A stretch of 64,000 bases of DNA from an uncultured Porphyromonadaceae bacterium (GCA_946553045.1 CAMNRO010000006.1:36606-100605), one strand, 5' to 3'; shown: positions 55,504 to 64,000, counted from the first letter of the stretch. A program made the numbers and translations. The notes: generated by a model from the letters alone, not told the origin.

Positions 55504-56760
55504 ATGAAGAGATTCACTCTATATATAGCATTTGTCGTGCTCGCTGTGGTGACTATGGCGGCAAAGACTTATGGAATAGACGATGTTCCAAACGTGCATC
55601 TTCAGGACAGCACGCGCTTTGTGAGTAACCCCGATGGCATTTTGTCGGAAACGGCTGTGGCGAGGATTGATGCCGCCATGCGGCAGATTCGTCGCACGAG
55701 TTCCGCCGAGGCAGTTGTGGTGGTGGTCGACGATATCAAAGGCGGAGATATCGACGGATTTTCCACACAGCTGTTCGAGAAATGGGGCCTGGGAAAGTCC
55801 GACAAGGACAACGGTCTGCTTATATTGGTAGCCAAGGACCTCCGCCGGGCTGCGATACGTCCGGGATATGGCCTTGAGGGTGTTTTGCCGGACATTACCT
55901 GCGGGCGCATTCTTCGCGAGCAGATGTTTCCGCGTTTCAAGGCCGGAGACTTCGACGGCGGCATTATTGCCGCTTCGGAGACTGTAGAGAAGATTCTGAC
56001 CGACCCCGAGGCGGTAGAGGAAATAATGTCGGGAAATGCCGATCCCGACTATAACGGCGGTGTAAGAGATGAAGGTCCCGACATAGTGCATGTCTGGCTC
56101 GTTATTTCCGGCATTCTCACTCTGATACTTCTGATTGTCTTTATTGCGAAACTTCTGGAGGTTAAAAATCTGTCGCCCCGAGAAAAATATATGAAACTCG
56201 ACGGTCTGAAGCCATTGTATCTGGCCTTGACCGTATTCGGCCTCGGTATCCCGATTCTGGCTTCTCTGCCGCTTGTGATTTTGCAGCGCCGCTGGCGTAA
56301 CGCGCCCCATAAATGCCGCCGGTGTGGCTCGCAGATGAAGAAAATAGACGAAGTGCACGACAATGAATTTCTCAACGGCGCCCAGGACCTCGAGGAACGT
56401 ATCGGCTCGGTCGACTATGACGTATGGCTCTGTCCGTCGTGTGGAGAAACCGATATAGAGCAGTATGTGACCAAGGGCACTCCATACCATCAGTGCGAGA
56501 AATGCCGTGCATATACCTCGCGTCTGGCCCGCACACGCGTGCTCAGGCAGCCCACAACCACTCGTGAAGGCGAGGGCGTCCGGGAGTACGACTGCCTCAA
56601 CTGCGGCCATGTCACGCCCAAGAAATTTGTTCTGCCAGTCGTTGCGACTCCTGTCATTATAGGCGGTGGGGGCGGACGAGGATTTGGCGGCGGCGGCTTC
56701 GGTGGAGGTAGCTTCGGCGGCGGCCATACAGGCGGCGGCGGAGCCTCTGGCGGCTGGTAA
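55504..56760 (+). CDS. TPM-domain protein with zinc ribbons and Gly-rich tail (YgcG-like)
   Basis: The 418-residue protein has a signal peptide (MKRFTLYIAFVVLAVVTMAA), a TPM domain (about 42-165, FVSNPDGILSETAVARID, RRAAIRPGYGLEGVLPD), and two membrane helices (about 197-222 and 240-262). A cytoplasmic part carries four CxxC pairs (HKCRRCGSQ, WLCPSCGE, HQCEKCRA, YDCLNCGH). The Gly-rich end GGGHTGGGGASGGW is typical of the family. Some TPM proteins assist photosystem repair in plants; the bacterial role is unclear. The MITE ends 7 bp before its ATG, so its original promoter has been displaced. Confidence 0.88.
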   Translation: MKRFTLYIAFVVLAVVTMAAKTYGIDDVPNVHLQDSTRFVSNPDGILSETAVARIDAAMRQIRRTSSAEAVVVVVDDIKGGDIDGFSTQLFEKWGLGKSDKDNGLLILVAKDLRRAAIRPGYGLEGVLPDITCGRILREQMFPRFKAGDFDGGIIAASETVEKILTDPEAVEEIMSGNADPDYNGGVRDEGPDIVHVWLVISGILTLILLIVFIAKLLEVKNLSPREKYMKLDGLKPLYLALTVFGLGIPILASLPLVILQRRWRNAPHKCRRCGSQMKKIDEVHDNEFLNGAQDLEERIGSVDYDVWLCPSCGETDIEQYVTKGTPYHQCEKCRAYTSRLARTRVLRQPTTTREGEGVREYDCLNCGHVTPKKFVLPVVATPVIIGGGGGRGFGGGGFGGGSFGGGHTGGGGASGGW

Positions 56761-56768
56761 GTTCTCTG

Positions 56769-56814
56769 TAAAAAATAATGCCCTGCATCTTCGGACGCGG
56801 GGCATCATTTTTTA
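56769..56814. terminator. Bidirectional terminator
   Basis: AAAAATAATGCCC pairs with GGGCATCATTTTT around a TTCG-containing loop. It lies between convergent genes. Confidence 0.8.
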
Positions 56815-56831
56815 GAGCGAGTAAATATACG

Positions 56832-59800
56832 TTACTTGACGGTCACCTTGACTGTGGCTGTGCCGGCTTTGACGATGTATAGGCCCGAAGCGAGGCCTTC
56901 GACGGTAGCATTGGCGGTCTCGGCCGAGAATACTTTGCGTCCGGCCATGTCGAACACTTGCACATACACTGCTTCCGGTGCTTTGACTGAAATGCTGTTG
57001 CCACCTGATATGGCTATTTCACCGGCTCCGACCGCTGAGATGCCCGACAGTTCCGACATGCCCTTGATATTATCGAAGAAATCGCCCCATTCGCTGGCCT
57101 TGTAATCGGCTACAGCACCGTCGGGGCAATAGACTGTGATACGGGTTTTGTCTACGCCGCGGAAAGGATCGGTAAAGCCTTCCCAGCCATCGAACTCGGA
57201 CGGGGTGCTTCCTTTGCAGACAATGCTTTCGAGTGCGGTGCAGTTGTAGAATGCGCGGTTGCCGACGTCGGCAAGCGATTCGCCGAGAGTGATGGAGGTG
57301 AGGCTGGCACAATCGGCTACGAGCGCTTCTTCAATCTTGGTAAGGCCGGCAGGGAGCACGAGCTCTTTCAGCTGTGTGCCGGCAAAGGCCTGTCCGAGTA
57401 TCACGCTGACACCGTCGGGAATCGAGATTGATTCGAGTGCCGAGTTGCAGAAAGCCATCTCATCGATGCCGACAAGCGATTCGGGAAGCACTGCTGTCTT
57501 GACCGCTGATTTATAGAAAGCACCTCCGATGATGCCGCGGGTGCCTTCGGCTACGGCATAGGATACCGCAGTGTTGCGCGGGTAGAGATAGAGGAAGTTG
57601 CCGTCGGCGCTGTAGAGAACGCCGTCGATGGTTTTGAAATCCTTGTTGGAGGCTTCGACAGTTATTTCTGCAATCGGAGAATTGGTGAAGGTGTTGGAGG
57701 CTATGTAATCAACAGAGGCCGGGATATGGAGCAATGCCAGGCCGCTGTTACTGAACGCAAGTGTGTTTATTCTGCGCACCTTAGCCGGAATCTCAATCGA
57801 TGTCAGCGAGGGGCAGTCCATGAAAGTCATAGACTTGATTTCGGTGAGGTTTGCGGGGAGCTTGACATTGCTCAGCGCAGGGCAACCCTCGAATACTTCT
57901 TCCGCTATATCGGTGCAGCCTTCGGGAAGTTCGATAGAGGTGATGGCTGTCTTGTAGAATACGCCATTGCCAAGCGAGCGAAGTGTAGATGGAAGCTTCA
58001 CTTCCGAAAGGAGTTCACATGAAGCGAATACCGAGCCGCCGAGCGACGAAATGCCTTCGGGAATGTCGATAGATGTGATTTTTGTGGTGCGGAAGGCAAA
58101 GTCGCCTATTTCAGTGAGGGTGGAGGGAAGGTTGATTTCGGCGAGGTCAGACTGGCGGAAGGCGCCGTAGCCTATGCTGCGGAGGCCTTCGGGAAGCACA
58201 ACCTTGCGGGTGCTGCTCCAGTAGAATGCTTCACGGCCGATGGCTACGACTGCGAATGCCGCACCGTCGGCATTGGTGACAGTCGCAGGCACGATGCACT
58301 CTTCGACGCCCGATGCTACGCCGGAAACACTTACCTCGCCTGCCGCGGTAACGGTATAATCGATGCCATTGACAGTAAACTCAGTGCCGACAGGAACGTC
58401 TGTAGATTTGATTTTGCCTTCACCGCTAAGAGCTATGGTATATGAGCCTGCATTTCCGAGACTGAGTTTGAGTTCCGATGTGAATGTTCCGGCCGCGGTG
58501 GGGGCGAAAGCAACATTTATATCGGTGCTGATGCCAGGTTCGAGTGTTGTGGTGCCGCATGTTGCCGTAAATGCTGATTCAGCAACGGGCTCCATGGAGA
58601 TGTCGAAGGCCTTTGTGCCTTTATTTGTGAGTGTGATGGATTTAGTGGCATTTTCGCCGACAGTCACTTCACCAAATGCAATGCTTTCGGACGAGAACGC
58701 TGCGCTGTATTCAGCCGAGCTTCCTCCGAGATTGTCTGCGGCAAAGGTGGCAATCGCCATATTCTGCGCGTCGATGGCAATACGTGTTCCGGCGGCGACA
58801 CTGCCGATGGCTATGCCCCACGAGCCGTCGGGCATGGATGCCCATGTGTACTTCAGGGCTTCGGTGCCGATTGTCCATGAACCGTCGGCGGCTTTTGTGG
58901 CCGGATAGAGGTCTAGAGCATAGTTGCTGCCTGTGGCAGCGGCCTGAATCATGAAATTGCCTTCGATTTCAGGAGATATCATATATACGAATATCATGTT
59001 GGGATATTCGCGTATGTGGTTCCCTTCCTCGACAGTCATGCCCGAGCTTGTGCCGGAGGTGTAAGAATTGAAATAAGACATTGTTTCTTTGGCGTCTACA
59101 ATCTCTACATAGTCACCTGCTCCGAAATCGTATTCACGGGTGATGGCCCAGCCGGTCCAGTTCTCAGGAAGAGAATTCGACGGCAGACCGAAATCGGCAG
59201 TGTACCCTGTCGGAGCCTTCATGCCCTTGCCGCTGAGGCTGACAGGGAAGCTTCCGGCCTCACCGAAATCGAGTGTAACGGTTGTGTTGAAGTCGCCGGC
59301 GGCCGAAGGTGTGAATGTGAAGGGAATCTCTATGCTCTGGCCAGATTCGAGGCTGGCGGGAACATTGCCGGTGCTGAAAGCGTTGTCGGCCGGTGCGCTC
59401 ACTGATATGGGGAATGCGTTGGCGCCGCTGTTGCTTACCTTTACGCTTGCTGTGGCGCTCTGTCCGAGCAGTACGGTGGCGAAGTTGATTGCCTCTGTAG
59501 AGACTTTGGCTTCGAAGGGAGGTACTTCGCCGTATGTGAAGGTCGTCATCGGGAGGAAACCTTCGGCATAGGTGGTGCTTCCGCTCGTAGTGTAGGCTGA
59601 GGGGTAATAATCGGTTGTGTTTACTCCGAAGAATTTTGTAGTCGGGTAAGCATTTCCGGCTTCACCAAGACTAATCTGAATGAGGAGGTTGGAGCCGGTG
59701 TAGGTATAAGGTGAGGAAAGGGTAAATACGAGTTCGCGTCCGCCCGCTGCGCCTTCCATAGGGCCGCTGTATGCAACGGTCCAGTCGGGCTCCATGAATT

Positions 59801-60134
59801 CGGCATATCTTGATTCGTCGGTGTCGAATGCATTTTTGTCGGTTTCTGCTATGGACAGGCGCATGTCGTTTGCCGCCCATGCCGAGGCATAGCCTTGTTC
59901 ATCAATATGAAATTTCAGCTCTTTAATCGCCTGGCCTTTCATTGCCTGAAGCTGCTCGGCAGGGAATATGACCTGAGAACGGCATTTTGCGTTGTCGAGA
60001 TAGTAGAAATGGAAGGGTACGTAGCCATCGGTGGCGCTCCCTTCGTTGACTGTGATGGTGCCCGCAAGAACAGGCGAGGCAGCAGCTGTCAACCCGACAG
60101 CAACAGCCAGCACTTTAGCGTAGTTTGTGTGCAT
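56832..60134 (-). CDS. Large secreted LRR (BspA-like) protein with ASH/HYDIN-type domains and T9SS-like tail
   Basis: The 1100-residue protein has a signal peptide (MHTNYAKVLAVAVGLTAAAS). A beta-domain (about 25-200) is followed by two choice-of-anchor D/ASH-type domains (INFATVLLGQSATASVKVSN and IAFGEVTVGENATKSITLTN) flanking a cleaved-adhesin-like module. A long LRR_5 array (about 610-1010, IGREAFYWSSTRKVVLPEGL and similar) leads to a C-terminal sorting-like domain (VQVFDMAGRKVFSAET, GLYIVKAG). It is likely a surface adhesin. The preceding TTG codon is not used as the start. It is a single-gene unit. Confidence 0.85.
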   Translation of the reverse strand: MHTNYAKVLAVAVGLTAAASPVLAGTITVNEGSATDGYVPFHFYYLDNAKCRSQVIFPAEQLQAMKGQAIKELKFHIDEQGYASAWAANDMRLSIAETDKNAFDTDESRYAEFMEPDWTVAYSGPMEGAAGGRELVFTLSSPYTYTGSNLLIQISLGEAGNAYPTTKFFGVNTTDYYPSAYTTSGSTTYAEGFLPMTTFTYGEVPPFEAKVSTEAINFATVLLGQSATASVKVSNSGANAFPISVSAPADNAFSTGNVPASLESGQSIEIPFTFTPSAAGDFNTTVTLDFGEAGSFPVSLSGKGMKAPTGYTADFGLPSNSLPENWTGWAITREYDFGAGDYVEIVDAKETMSYFNSYTSGTSSGMTVEEGNHIREYPNMIFVYMISPEIEGNFMIQAAATGSNYALDLYPATKAADGSWTIGTEALKYTWASMPDGSWGIAIGSVAAGTRIAIDAQNMAIATFAADNLGGSSAEYSAAFSSESIAFGEVTVGENATKSITLTNKGTKAFDISMEPVAESAFTATCGTTTLEPGISTDINVAFAPTAAGTFTSELKLSLGNAGSYTIALSGEGKIKSTDVPVGTEFTVNGIDYTVTAAGEVSVSGVASGVEECIVPATVTNADGAAFAVVAIGREAFYWSSTRKVVLPEGLRSIGYGAFRQSDLAEINLPSTLTEIGDFAFRTTKITSIDIPEGISSLGGSVFASCELLSEVKLPSTLRSLGNGVFYKTAITSIELPEGCTDIAEEVFEGCPALSNVKLPANLTEIKSMTFMDCPSLTSIEIPAKVRRINTLAFSNSGLALLHIPASVDYIASNTFTNSPIAEITVEASNKDFKTIDGVLYSADGNFLYLYPRNTAVSYAVAEGTRGIIGGAFYKSAVKTAVLPESLVGIDEMAFCNSALESISIPDGVSVILGQAFAGTQLKELVLPAGLTKIEEALVADCASLTSITLGESLADVGNRAFYNCTALESIVCKGSTPSEFDGWEGFTDPFRGVDKTRITVYCPDGAVADYKASEWGDFFDNIKGMSELSGISAVGAGEIAISGGNSISVKAPEAVYVQVFDMAGRKVFSAETANATVEGLASGLYIVKAGTATVKVTVK

Positions 60135-60195
60135 CAATCAAAAATTTGTAGATGGTTTTTATTGTAGTAAAATAACTGAATGTCAGTTAATTTTC

Positions 60196-61230
60196 TTAAA
60201 GCCGTCCGGGGGCTGATAGAATGTGATACATCAGGTCGTAGAAGAGCTGGTGCTCGTTTTGGCGCGACCCTACGCCTTTGCTCTGCACGTCGAACTTGCG
60301 GATGGCACTCAGTATTTCTACAACCTGAACGGCCGTATAGCGACTCATGCCGAGTTTTATGCGGCGCAGGGCAAACTGATTGCGCAGGTTGAGTTCTTTC
60401 GTGATTCCGGCATCGGAACGGTCCGGACTGTAATATGCTTGAAGTAAATCGGCAAAAAAGTTGAATACAGAAGCGGTGGCCATTACCAGAGGCACCGCCT
60501 TGGGATTACTGCGGAAATATGCCAGGATACGGAATACTCTGGCGCCGTCGCGTGCCGCAATGGCATCGACGAGCTCGAAGCTGTTGAATTCGCGGCTTAT
60601 GCCTATATGGCGCTCAATGACTTCCGGGGTCACTTCGGCGCGCGCGGGAAGGATAGACGCCAGTTTGTCGACTTCGTTGAATAGGCGGCTCAGGTCGGTG
60701 CCGATGAAATCGCGCAGCATTTCGAGCGCTTTCTGCCCGGCTGACAGCTCTTTTGACTTTATATAGTTGCCTATCAGGGCCGGAGCGTTGTAATCGGTCA
60801 CTTTTTTAGACTCGAAAACCACAGCGCCGCTTTTTTTGAGGGCTGCCATGAGGTCTTTGCCCTTGGCGACGGCTCCTCGGCAGCATATCACCAGAATTGT
60901 GGTCGATACGGGGTCGGCGACGTAGCTGTGCAGTTTGTTGAGTTTGTCGGCGCGGATTGCCTGCGCCTCTTTCAGAATCACAACCTGTCTCTCGGCCATC
61001 ATCGGTATGCGGCGGCAGAGGTCCATTATCTGGGCCGGTTCGGTCTCCGGGGCGTGGAGTATGTATTGGTTGAAAGCTTTCTCGTCATCTGAAAGAATGT
61101 CTTCAAATCGTTTTGCGAGAGCGTCGATATAGTATCCCTCCTCTCCGTGGAGAAGATAGACGGGCGCATATCTGCGCTCTGCAAGCGATTTGACGATGCT
61201 TTCGTAGGTGGGTGCCGGAGCTGCTGCCAT
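60196..61230 (-). CDS. holA: DNA polymerase III delta subunit
   Basis: HolA is part of the clamp loader. The 344-residue length fits. The N-terminal YAPVYLLHGEEGYYIDALA is the characteristic start, followed by RRIPMMAERQVVILKEAQ, KGKDLMAALKKSGAVVFESK, GTDLSRLFNEVDKLASIL and a C-terminal helical collar (GMSRYTAVQVVEILSAIRKF). ATG 61230 (MAAAPAPTYESI) is preferred to upstream codons, which run into the divergent gene. The neighbouring HsdR_N-type gene is also found beside holA in other Bacteroidetes, from memory. Confidence 0.92.
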   Translation of the reverse strand: MAAAPAPTYESIVKSLAERRYAPVYLLHGEEGYYIDALAKRFEDILSDDEKAFNQYILHAPETEPAQIMDLCRRIPMMAERQVVILKEAQAIRADKLNKLHSYVADPVSTTILVICCRGAVAKGKDLMAALKKSGAVVFESKKVTDYNAPALIGNYIKSKELSAGQKALEMLRDFIGTDLSRLFNEVDKLASILPARAEVTPEVIERHIGISREFNSFELVDAIAARDGARVFRILAYFRSNPKAVPLVMATASVFNFFADLLQAYYSPDRSDAGITKELNLRNQFALRRIKLGMSRYTAVQVVEILSAIRKFDVQSKGVGSRQNEHQLFYDLMYHILSAPGRL

Positions 61231-61248
61231 GGTTGTCGGAAAAATTTT

Positions 61249-61260
61249 TGTAAATTTACA
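61249..61260. promoter_or_regulatory. 12-bp palindrome between divergent holA and nuclease-domain gene
   Basis: TGTAAATTTACA is a perfect palindrome. Its TAAATTTA core is a weak -7 match in both directions, so it may be an operator or a shared promoter core. Confidence 0.35.
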
Positions 61261-61273
61261 GAAAAATTTCAAC

Positions 61274-61744
61274 ATGGAAGTATTTCCCGAACTCAATCTG
61301 CCCCCGGCCCCGCTTAAAATGCGGCCCGACGCCGATTCGAAGCGTGGCGGCATGGAGGTCTACGATATCGCTCGTCGCCGATGGGTGGCCCTGACGCCTG
61401 AGGAGTGGGTCCGGCAGAATTTTGTGAATTATCTCTTTGCTTTCAAGGCTTATCCGCAGTCTTTGACGGCAAATGAAGTGGCCCTGAAGCTCAACGGTCT
61501 GTCGCGTCGCTGCGATACTGTGGTCTACGACAGGACTTTGCGTCCGCTTGTAGTAGTGGAATACAAGGCGCCTTCTGTCGACATCACTCAGAAGGTGTTC
61601 GACCAGATTGCACGCTACAATATAGTAATGGGGGCGCCGTTTCTGATTGTCAGCAATGGACTGAAGCATTATTGTTGCCGTTTTCAAGGTGATTCATATA
61701 CCTTTTTGCGAGATATACCGGCTTATCACGACATTATGTCATGA
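61274..61744 (+). CDS. HsdR N-terminal-domain-like PD-(D/E)XK protein
   Basis: The 156-residue protein matches the stand-alone type I restriction R-subunit N-terminal domain: EEWVRQNFVNYLFAFKAYP, then RRCDTVVYD and VVEYKAP, giving the D...ExK nuclease core, and QIARYNIVMGAPFLIVSNG. It has no helicase part and no HsdM/HsdS neighbours, so it is probably a housekeeping nuclease-like protein rather than a restriction enzyme. It is divergent from holA and ATGA-coupled to the next gene. Confidence 0.8.
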   Translation: MEVFPELNLPPAPLKMRPDADSKRGGMEVYDIARRRWVALTPEEWVRQNFVNYLFAFKAYPQSLTANEVALKLNGLSRRCDTVVYDRTLRPLVVVEYKAPSVDITQKVFDQIARYNIVMGAPFLIVSNGLKHYCCRFQGDSYTFLRDIPAYHDIMS

Positions 61745-62712
61745 CAGAAATTTTCGAGATCGAAGACCTGGGTCGGCTTAGGGAATATTTGTCGGGATTT
61801 GCCGACATCGATAAGTTGAGGACTGAGCTGTATGCCGGATTTCTCAGGTATGCAGCATATGTCAACGCTTCTGAGTGGAACCGGGCGGTGAGGCTCTGCG
61901 AATGCCTGGCAATTGTGGGGTGGGGCGACCATGAAGCCCTCGAGGCGATAAAGGGAAGCTATTACAACGGCAATCCAAAAACCTTTTTCGTAAACCGTAA
62001 CAGTGAGCCTCGCTTTTTAGATGCCGTGTGGTCTGCGAGGCAGGGTGGAGTAGCCATTGATTTCGGTCTGTCCACTTTTCATGACAGCCATGATTCTGTA
62101 TTATCAAGGCCTATACCTTCCGGTATCGGCGAAATTCAGACTCAGAAACTGAATAGCCAGCGAAATTGGATTCCAAAGAATCCGATATGCATTACGCGAG
62201 GTCTCGCCAATTGCTATGAAAACTCAAGGGCGCTTATCGACAGCATGGAGAATGAACTCAAGCCGGAGCTGAACCGCCGAATGCGCCCCGAATTATACGG
62301 TAACGCCATAAACAGGATTATTCTAAACTGTTCTTTCAGTTTTTATGATAACTATCACTGTAAGACCAACTACATAATTGCCGATGAATCATTGAAGCTG
62401 AAACAGAAAGACTTTTATCCTGCGCTGCTCAAAATGTATTCTCCCGAAGAAATAGAGGCGAACGGATACTATCTCAGAAACAGGTTTTCGTATGGTCCGT
62501 TTAACACCGCTACAGGACAGACCCGTGTTGCCATCGTTTTTGAGAAGGAATTCAGCGACCAGCTTCTGCAAAAGCAAAAACAGCTCCTGGCCGCATATTT
62601 AATTCATGCCGTAGAGCGGATTGCCGGGCGTCTGTCTAAAAAGATTGATTATAATTTTAGCCTGATGATAGCCGACTTTTCGACTGTACTGCAGGAGTGG
62701 AGCGGAGTATAG
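61741..62712 (+). CDS. Unknown protein coupled to the nuclease-domain gene, 323 residues
   Basis: The protein begins MTEIFEIEDLGRLREYLSGF, is soluble and mixed alpha/beta, and has no signal peptide or motif I recognise. The C-terminal half is tyrosine- and asparagine-rich (NRIILNCSFSFYDNYHCK, NGYYLRNRFSYGPFNTATG). ATGA overlap with the PD-(D/E)XK gene and a shared terminator argue that the two products work together. Codon use looks like the neighbours. Confidence 0.65.
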   Translation: MTEIFEIEDLGRLREYLSGFADIDKLRTELYAGFLRYAAYVNASEWNRAVRLCECLAIVGWGDHEALEAIKGSYYNGNPKTFFVNRNSEPRFLDAVWSARQGGVAIDFGLSTFHDSHDSVLSRPIPSGIGEIQTQKLNSQRNWIPKNPICITRGLANCYENSRALIDSMENELKPELNRRMRPELYGNAINRIILNCSFSFYDNYHCKTNYIIADESLKLKQKDFYPALLKMYSPEEIEANGYYLRNRFSYGPFNTATGQTRVAIVFEKEFSDQLLQKQKQLLAAYLIHAVERIAGRLSKKIDYNFSLMIADFSTVLQEWSGV

Positions 62713-62738
62713 CGGTGAGCGCTTGTTCAGACTCGCAA

Positions 62739-62766
62739 AAAAAGCTCCCCGCAGGGAGCTTTTTCT
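62739..62766 (+). terminator. Terminator of the nuclease-domain operon
   Basis: AAAAAGCTCCC (62739-62749) pairs with GGGAGCTTTTT (62754-62764). It may also serve the convergent barrel gene. Confidence 0.85.
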
Positions 62767-62796
62767 AAATTCTTATTTTCCTAAAATCCTATCTTC

Positions 62797-63435
62797 CTAA
62801 AAAAGATATGCTACGCGTACTGCGAGCTGGCGGTTCTGGGCGCTGAAATTTTCGAGTTTGCGTGTTTTCAGCAGATATGTCATACCCCATGTGTACTGTA
62901 CGCTCACTTGCCATTTTTTGTAGAGCTCCACGCCGCCGCCGGCAGTGAGGCCGAGGTCGCCTCCGGCATAATTCAACGGATTGGGAACTCCGGAGTTACC
63001 CTTGATGGCGCTGTGTGCAACCATAAACGAGAAGTCCGGGCCGCCATATACGAAAGGCGCAATGTAGTCTTCCAGACCGTTCATGCGGGTCCATTTGAAG
63101 CGCAAGTGAAATGGTATCTGAATCATATGGAGAGTGACATCAGTTTTCTTGAATCCGTCGGAACTCCATATCTTTCTCGAGCCGAAATCGACGTTGGCAC
63201 CTTCCATATTATAGAGCAGTCCGAAATCGATACCGAAGCCTATGCCGGGGAACATAAGTTCGGCCTGGAGGCCGGCCTGACCACCGACGGTGGTGCTTAT
63301 GCCTATGAGGTCTTGTTTGAATTTAAGCGAATTGAAGTTTACGCCGGCAACAGGACCGTAGCGGAACTGGCCAAGCATGGCTGTGGGAATTGCAAGAAAA
63401 ACTATTGCGACGATGAGTGCTTTGAGGCTCTTCAT
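62797..63435 (-). CDS. Outer-membrane beta-barrel protein (PorT-like)
   Basis: The 212-residue protein has a signal peptide (MKSLKALIVAIVFLAIPTAMLG) and about eight amphipathic strands (FRYGPVAGVNFNSLKF, GGQAGLQAELMFPGIGFGID, MIQIPFHLRFKW), ending in AVRVAYLF. The terminal aromatic is the barrel-assembly signal. It belongs to the broad PorT/OMP_b-brl family; its ligand is unknown. A TACCTTTG box (63470-63463, reverse) lies about 28 bp upstream of its ATG. Confidence 0.82.
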   Translation of the reverse strand: MKSLKALIVAIVFLAIPTAMLGQFRYGPVAGVNFNSLKFKQDLIGISTTVGGQAGLQAELMFPGIGFGIDFGLLYNMEGANVDFGSRKIWSSDGFKKTDVTLHMIQIPFHLRFKWTRMNGLEDYIAPFVYGGPDFSFMVAHSAIKGNSGVPNPLNYAGGDLGLTAGGGVELYKKWQVSVQYTWGMTYLLKTRKLENFSAQNRQLAVRVAYLF

Positions 63436-63462
63436 TTTTATTTTCTATTGTGAGTATGGGCA

Positions 63463-63470
63463 CAAAGGTA
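63463..63470 (-). promoter_or_regulatory. -7 element of the barrel gene
   Basis: TACCTTTG on the reverse strand. The -33 element is poor. Confidence 0.5.
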
Positions 63471-63713
63471 AGGCAAAAAAACGAAATAGAGGCAAGCTTA
63501 ACCCTTTTTATGATATTTCGGGGTGTCATATTTCATTTTCGGGCTGTCTGCGCCGTGCTCTGAAAACGTTGCATTTTTATGTTCATATGCGGCCTCTATA
63601 TAATTAAGGTGTGGATAAAAAATGACGCGAAAAATTTTTACATTTTTATATAGTTGATACATAGCGTGTTGTAAAATAATTGAGAAAAATATTGAAGAAA
63701 ATGTTCGAAAAAT
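63471..63713. other. AT-rich gap before the tRNA operon
   Basis: I see no gene in this stretch of about 240 bp (about 370 bp in all between the barrel gene and tRNA-Thr). Confidence 0.5.
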
Positions 63714-63745
63714 TTTGCGGGAATGAAAAATGTTGCTTAACTTTG
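63714..63745 (+). promoter_or_regulatory. Promoter of the tRNA-Thr/tRNA-Tyr operon
   Basis: TTTG (63714-63717), 20-nt spacer, TAACTTTG (63738-63745). Confidence 0.8.
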
Positions 63746-63802
63746 CAACCGCAAACGGGAAAAGACAACTGCCTAATCCCGCTGCAAGAGAAAATTGAAA
63801 CC

Positions 63803-63876
63803 GCCTCTTTAGCTCAGTTGGCCAGAGCACGTGATTTGTAATCTCGGGGTCGTTGGTTCGAATCCGACAAGAGGCT
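63803..63876 (+). tRNA. tRNA-Thr (anticodon TGT)
   Basis: Acceptor GCCTCTT pairs with AAGAGGC. The D-arm contains AGCTCAGTTGG, the anticodon loop is TTTGTAA and the T-arm GGTTCGAATCC. The anticodon stem CGTGA/TCTCG has one T-T mismatch. CCA is not encoded. Confidence 0.93.
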
Positions 63877-63950
63877 CAGAAGAGATTGTTTCCCTGCAAG
63901 GTTTTTTTAGCAAGGAGGCTATCGACCGGAGAAAGTTTCGGTTGTAAAAA

Positions 63951-64000
63951 GGGCGAATACCAGAGTGGCCAAATGGGGCAGACTGTAAATCTGCTGGTTT
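63951..64000 (+). tRNA. tRNA-Tyr (anticodon GTA), partial
   Basis: The 5' half is present: GGGCGAATACCAGAGTGGCC, then an anticodon stem CAGAC/GTCTG-type with GTA in the loop (ACTGTAAATC), and the start of the long variable arm. It is cut by the window end. A Thr-Tyr order ahead of tuf is common in Bacteroidetes. Confidence 0.9.

Noticed and set aside
55519..56808. Reverse-strand open frame of 429 codons across the TPM gene
   Set aside because: The forward protein has a signal peptide, TPM motifs and CxxC pairs, and the reverse frame runs through the terminator.
61274..61744. Type I restriction-modification system
   Set aside because: Only an R-subunit N-terminal-like domain is present; no helicase, HsdM or HsdS gene lies nearby.

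Overview
The window looks like chromosome of a gut-type Bacteroidales, most probably Muribaculaceae (S24-7) or a close relative. Reasons: promoters of the Bacteroidetes form TTTG-N19/21-TAnnTTTG occur throughout. There are DUF6377 regulators, DUF3127, DUF4827 and DUF5723 proteins, BspA-type leucine-rich-repeat proteins with type IX-secretion-like tails, a glycine-lipid acyltransferase pair, an archaeal-type ProS, and many secreted glycoside hydrolases. No prophage, CRISPR array, integrase or rRNA was seen. This taxonomic placement is inference from gene content, not from a marker-gene search.

Layout. 0-9.5 kb: end of a histone-H1-like gene, queF-queC (queuosine), mutL overlapping a membrane DUF6377 regulator, a BASS-family transporter, a Crp/Fnr regulator, and a second DUF6377 regulator. 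Both DUF6377 genes are followed by a non-coding block with its own promoter and a GTGA-loop terminator hairpin. 9.5-18.7 kb: a two-gene reverse operon (degenerate SDR epimerase plus GNGPSL-motif protein), then a 1413-residue Sel1-repeat protein with a secreted Tricorn-like S41 protease. 18.7-28 kb (mostly reverse strand): glutaminase, GH31, a candidate small RNA, an HU plus HU-TM-LysM gene pair, a GT2 glycosyltransferase, proS, a DUF3127 protein with an SSB-like tail, and a lipoprotein. 28-39.4 kb: GH2 beta-galactosidase, a GH32 gene broken by one in-frame TGA, a PatB/MalY-DapF fusion, the glycine-lipid pair glsA/glsB, and purB. 39.5-43.4 kb: a four-gene cluster of small proteins, including 53- and 32-residue ORFs, then a TPR histidine kinase and NarL-type response regulator. 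43.4-51.3 kb: LRR protein, tRNA-Gln, a lipoprotein/DUF5723 pair, and nrnA-DUF4827-glmM. 51.4-64 kb: a second GH2, dgt, a 338-bp MITE-like insertion directly in front of a TPM-domain gene, a large LRR/ASH protein, holA divergent from a nuclease-domain gene with an unknown partner, an outer-membrane barrel, and tRNA-Thr and tRNA-Tyr. The two tRNAs resemble the start of the tRNA/tuf/ribosomal-protein region of Bacteroidetes.

How the genes fit together: much of the window is housekeeping (mismatch repair, tRNA charging, purine and amino-sugar synthesis, DNA polymerase III delta, dGTPase, queuosine). Scattered among it are single secreted carbohydrases with no SusC/SusD partners and several envelope or regulatory modules of unknown role. 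The points most worth a second look are the PatB/MalY-DapF fusion, the regulator-plus-non-coding-unit pairs, the HU-TM-LysM tether, the micro-ORF operon, the MITE at the TPM gene and the nonsense-broken GH32.
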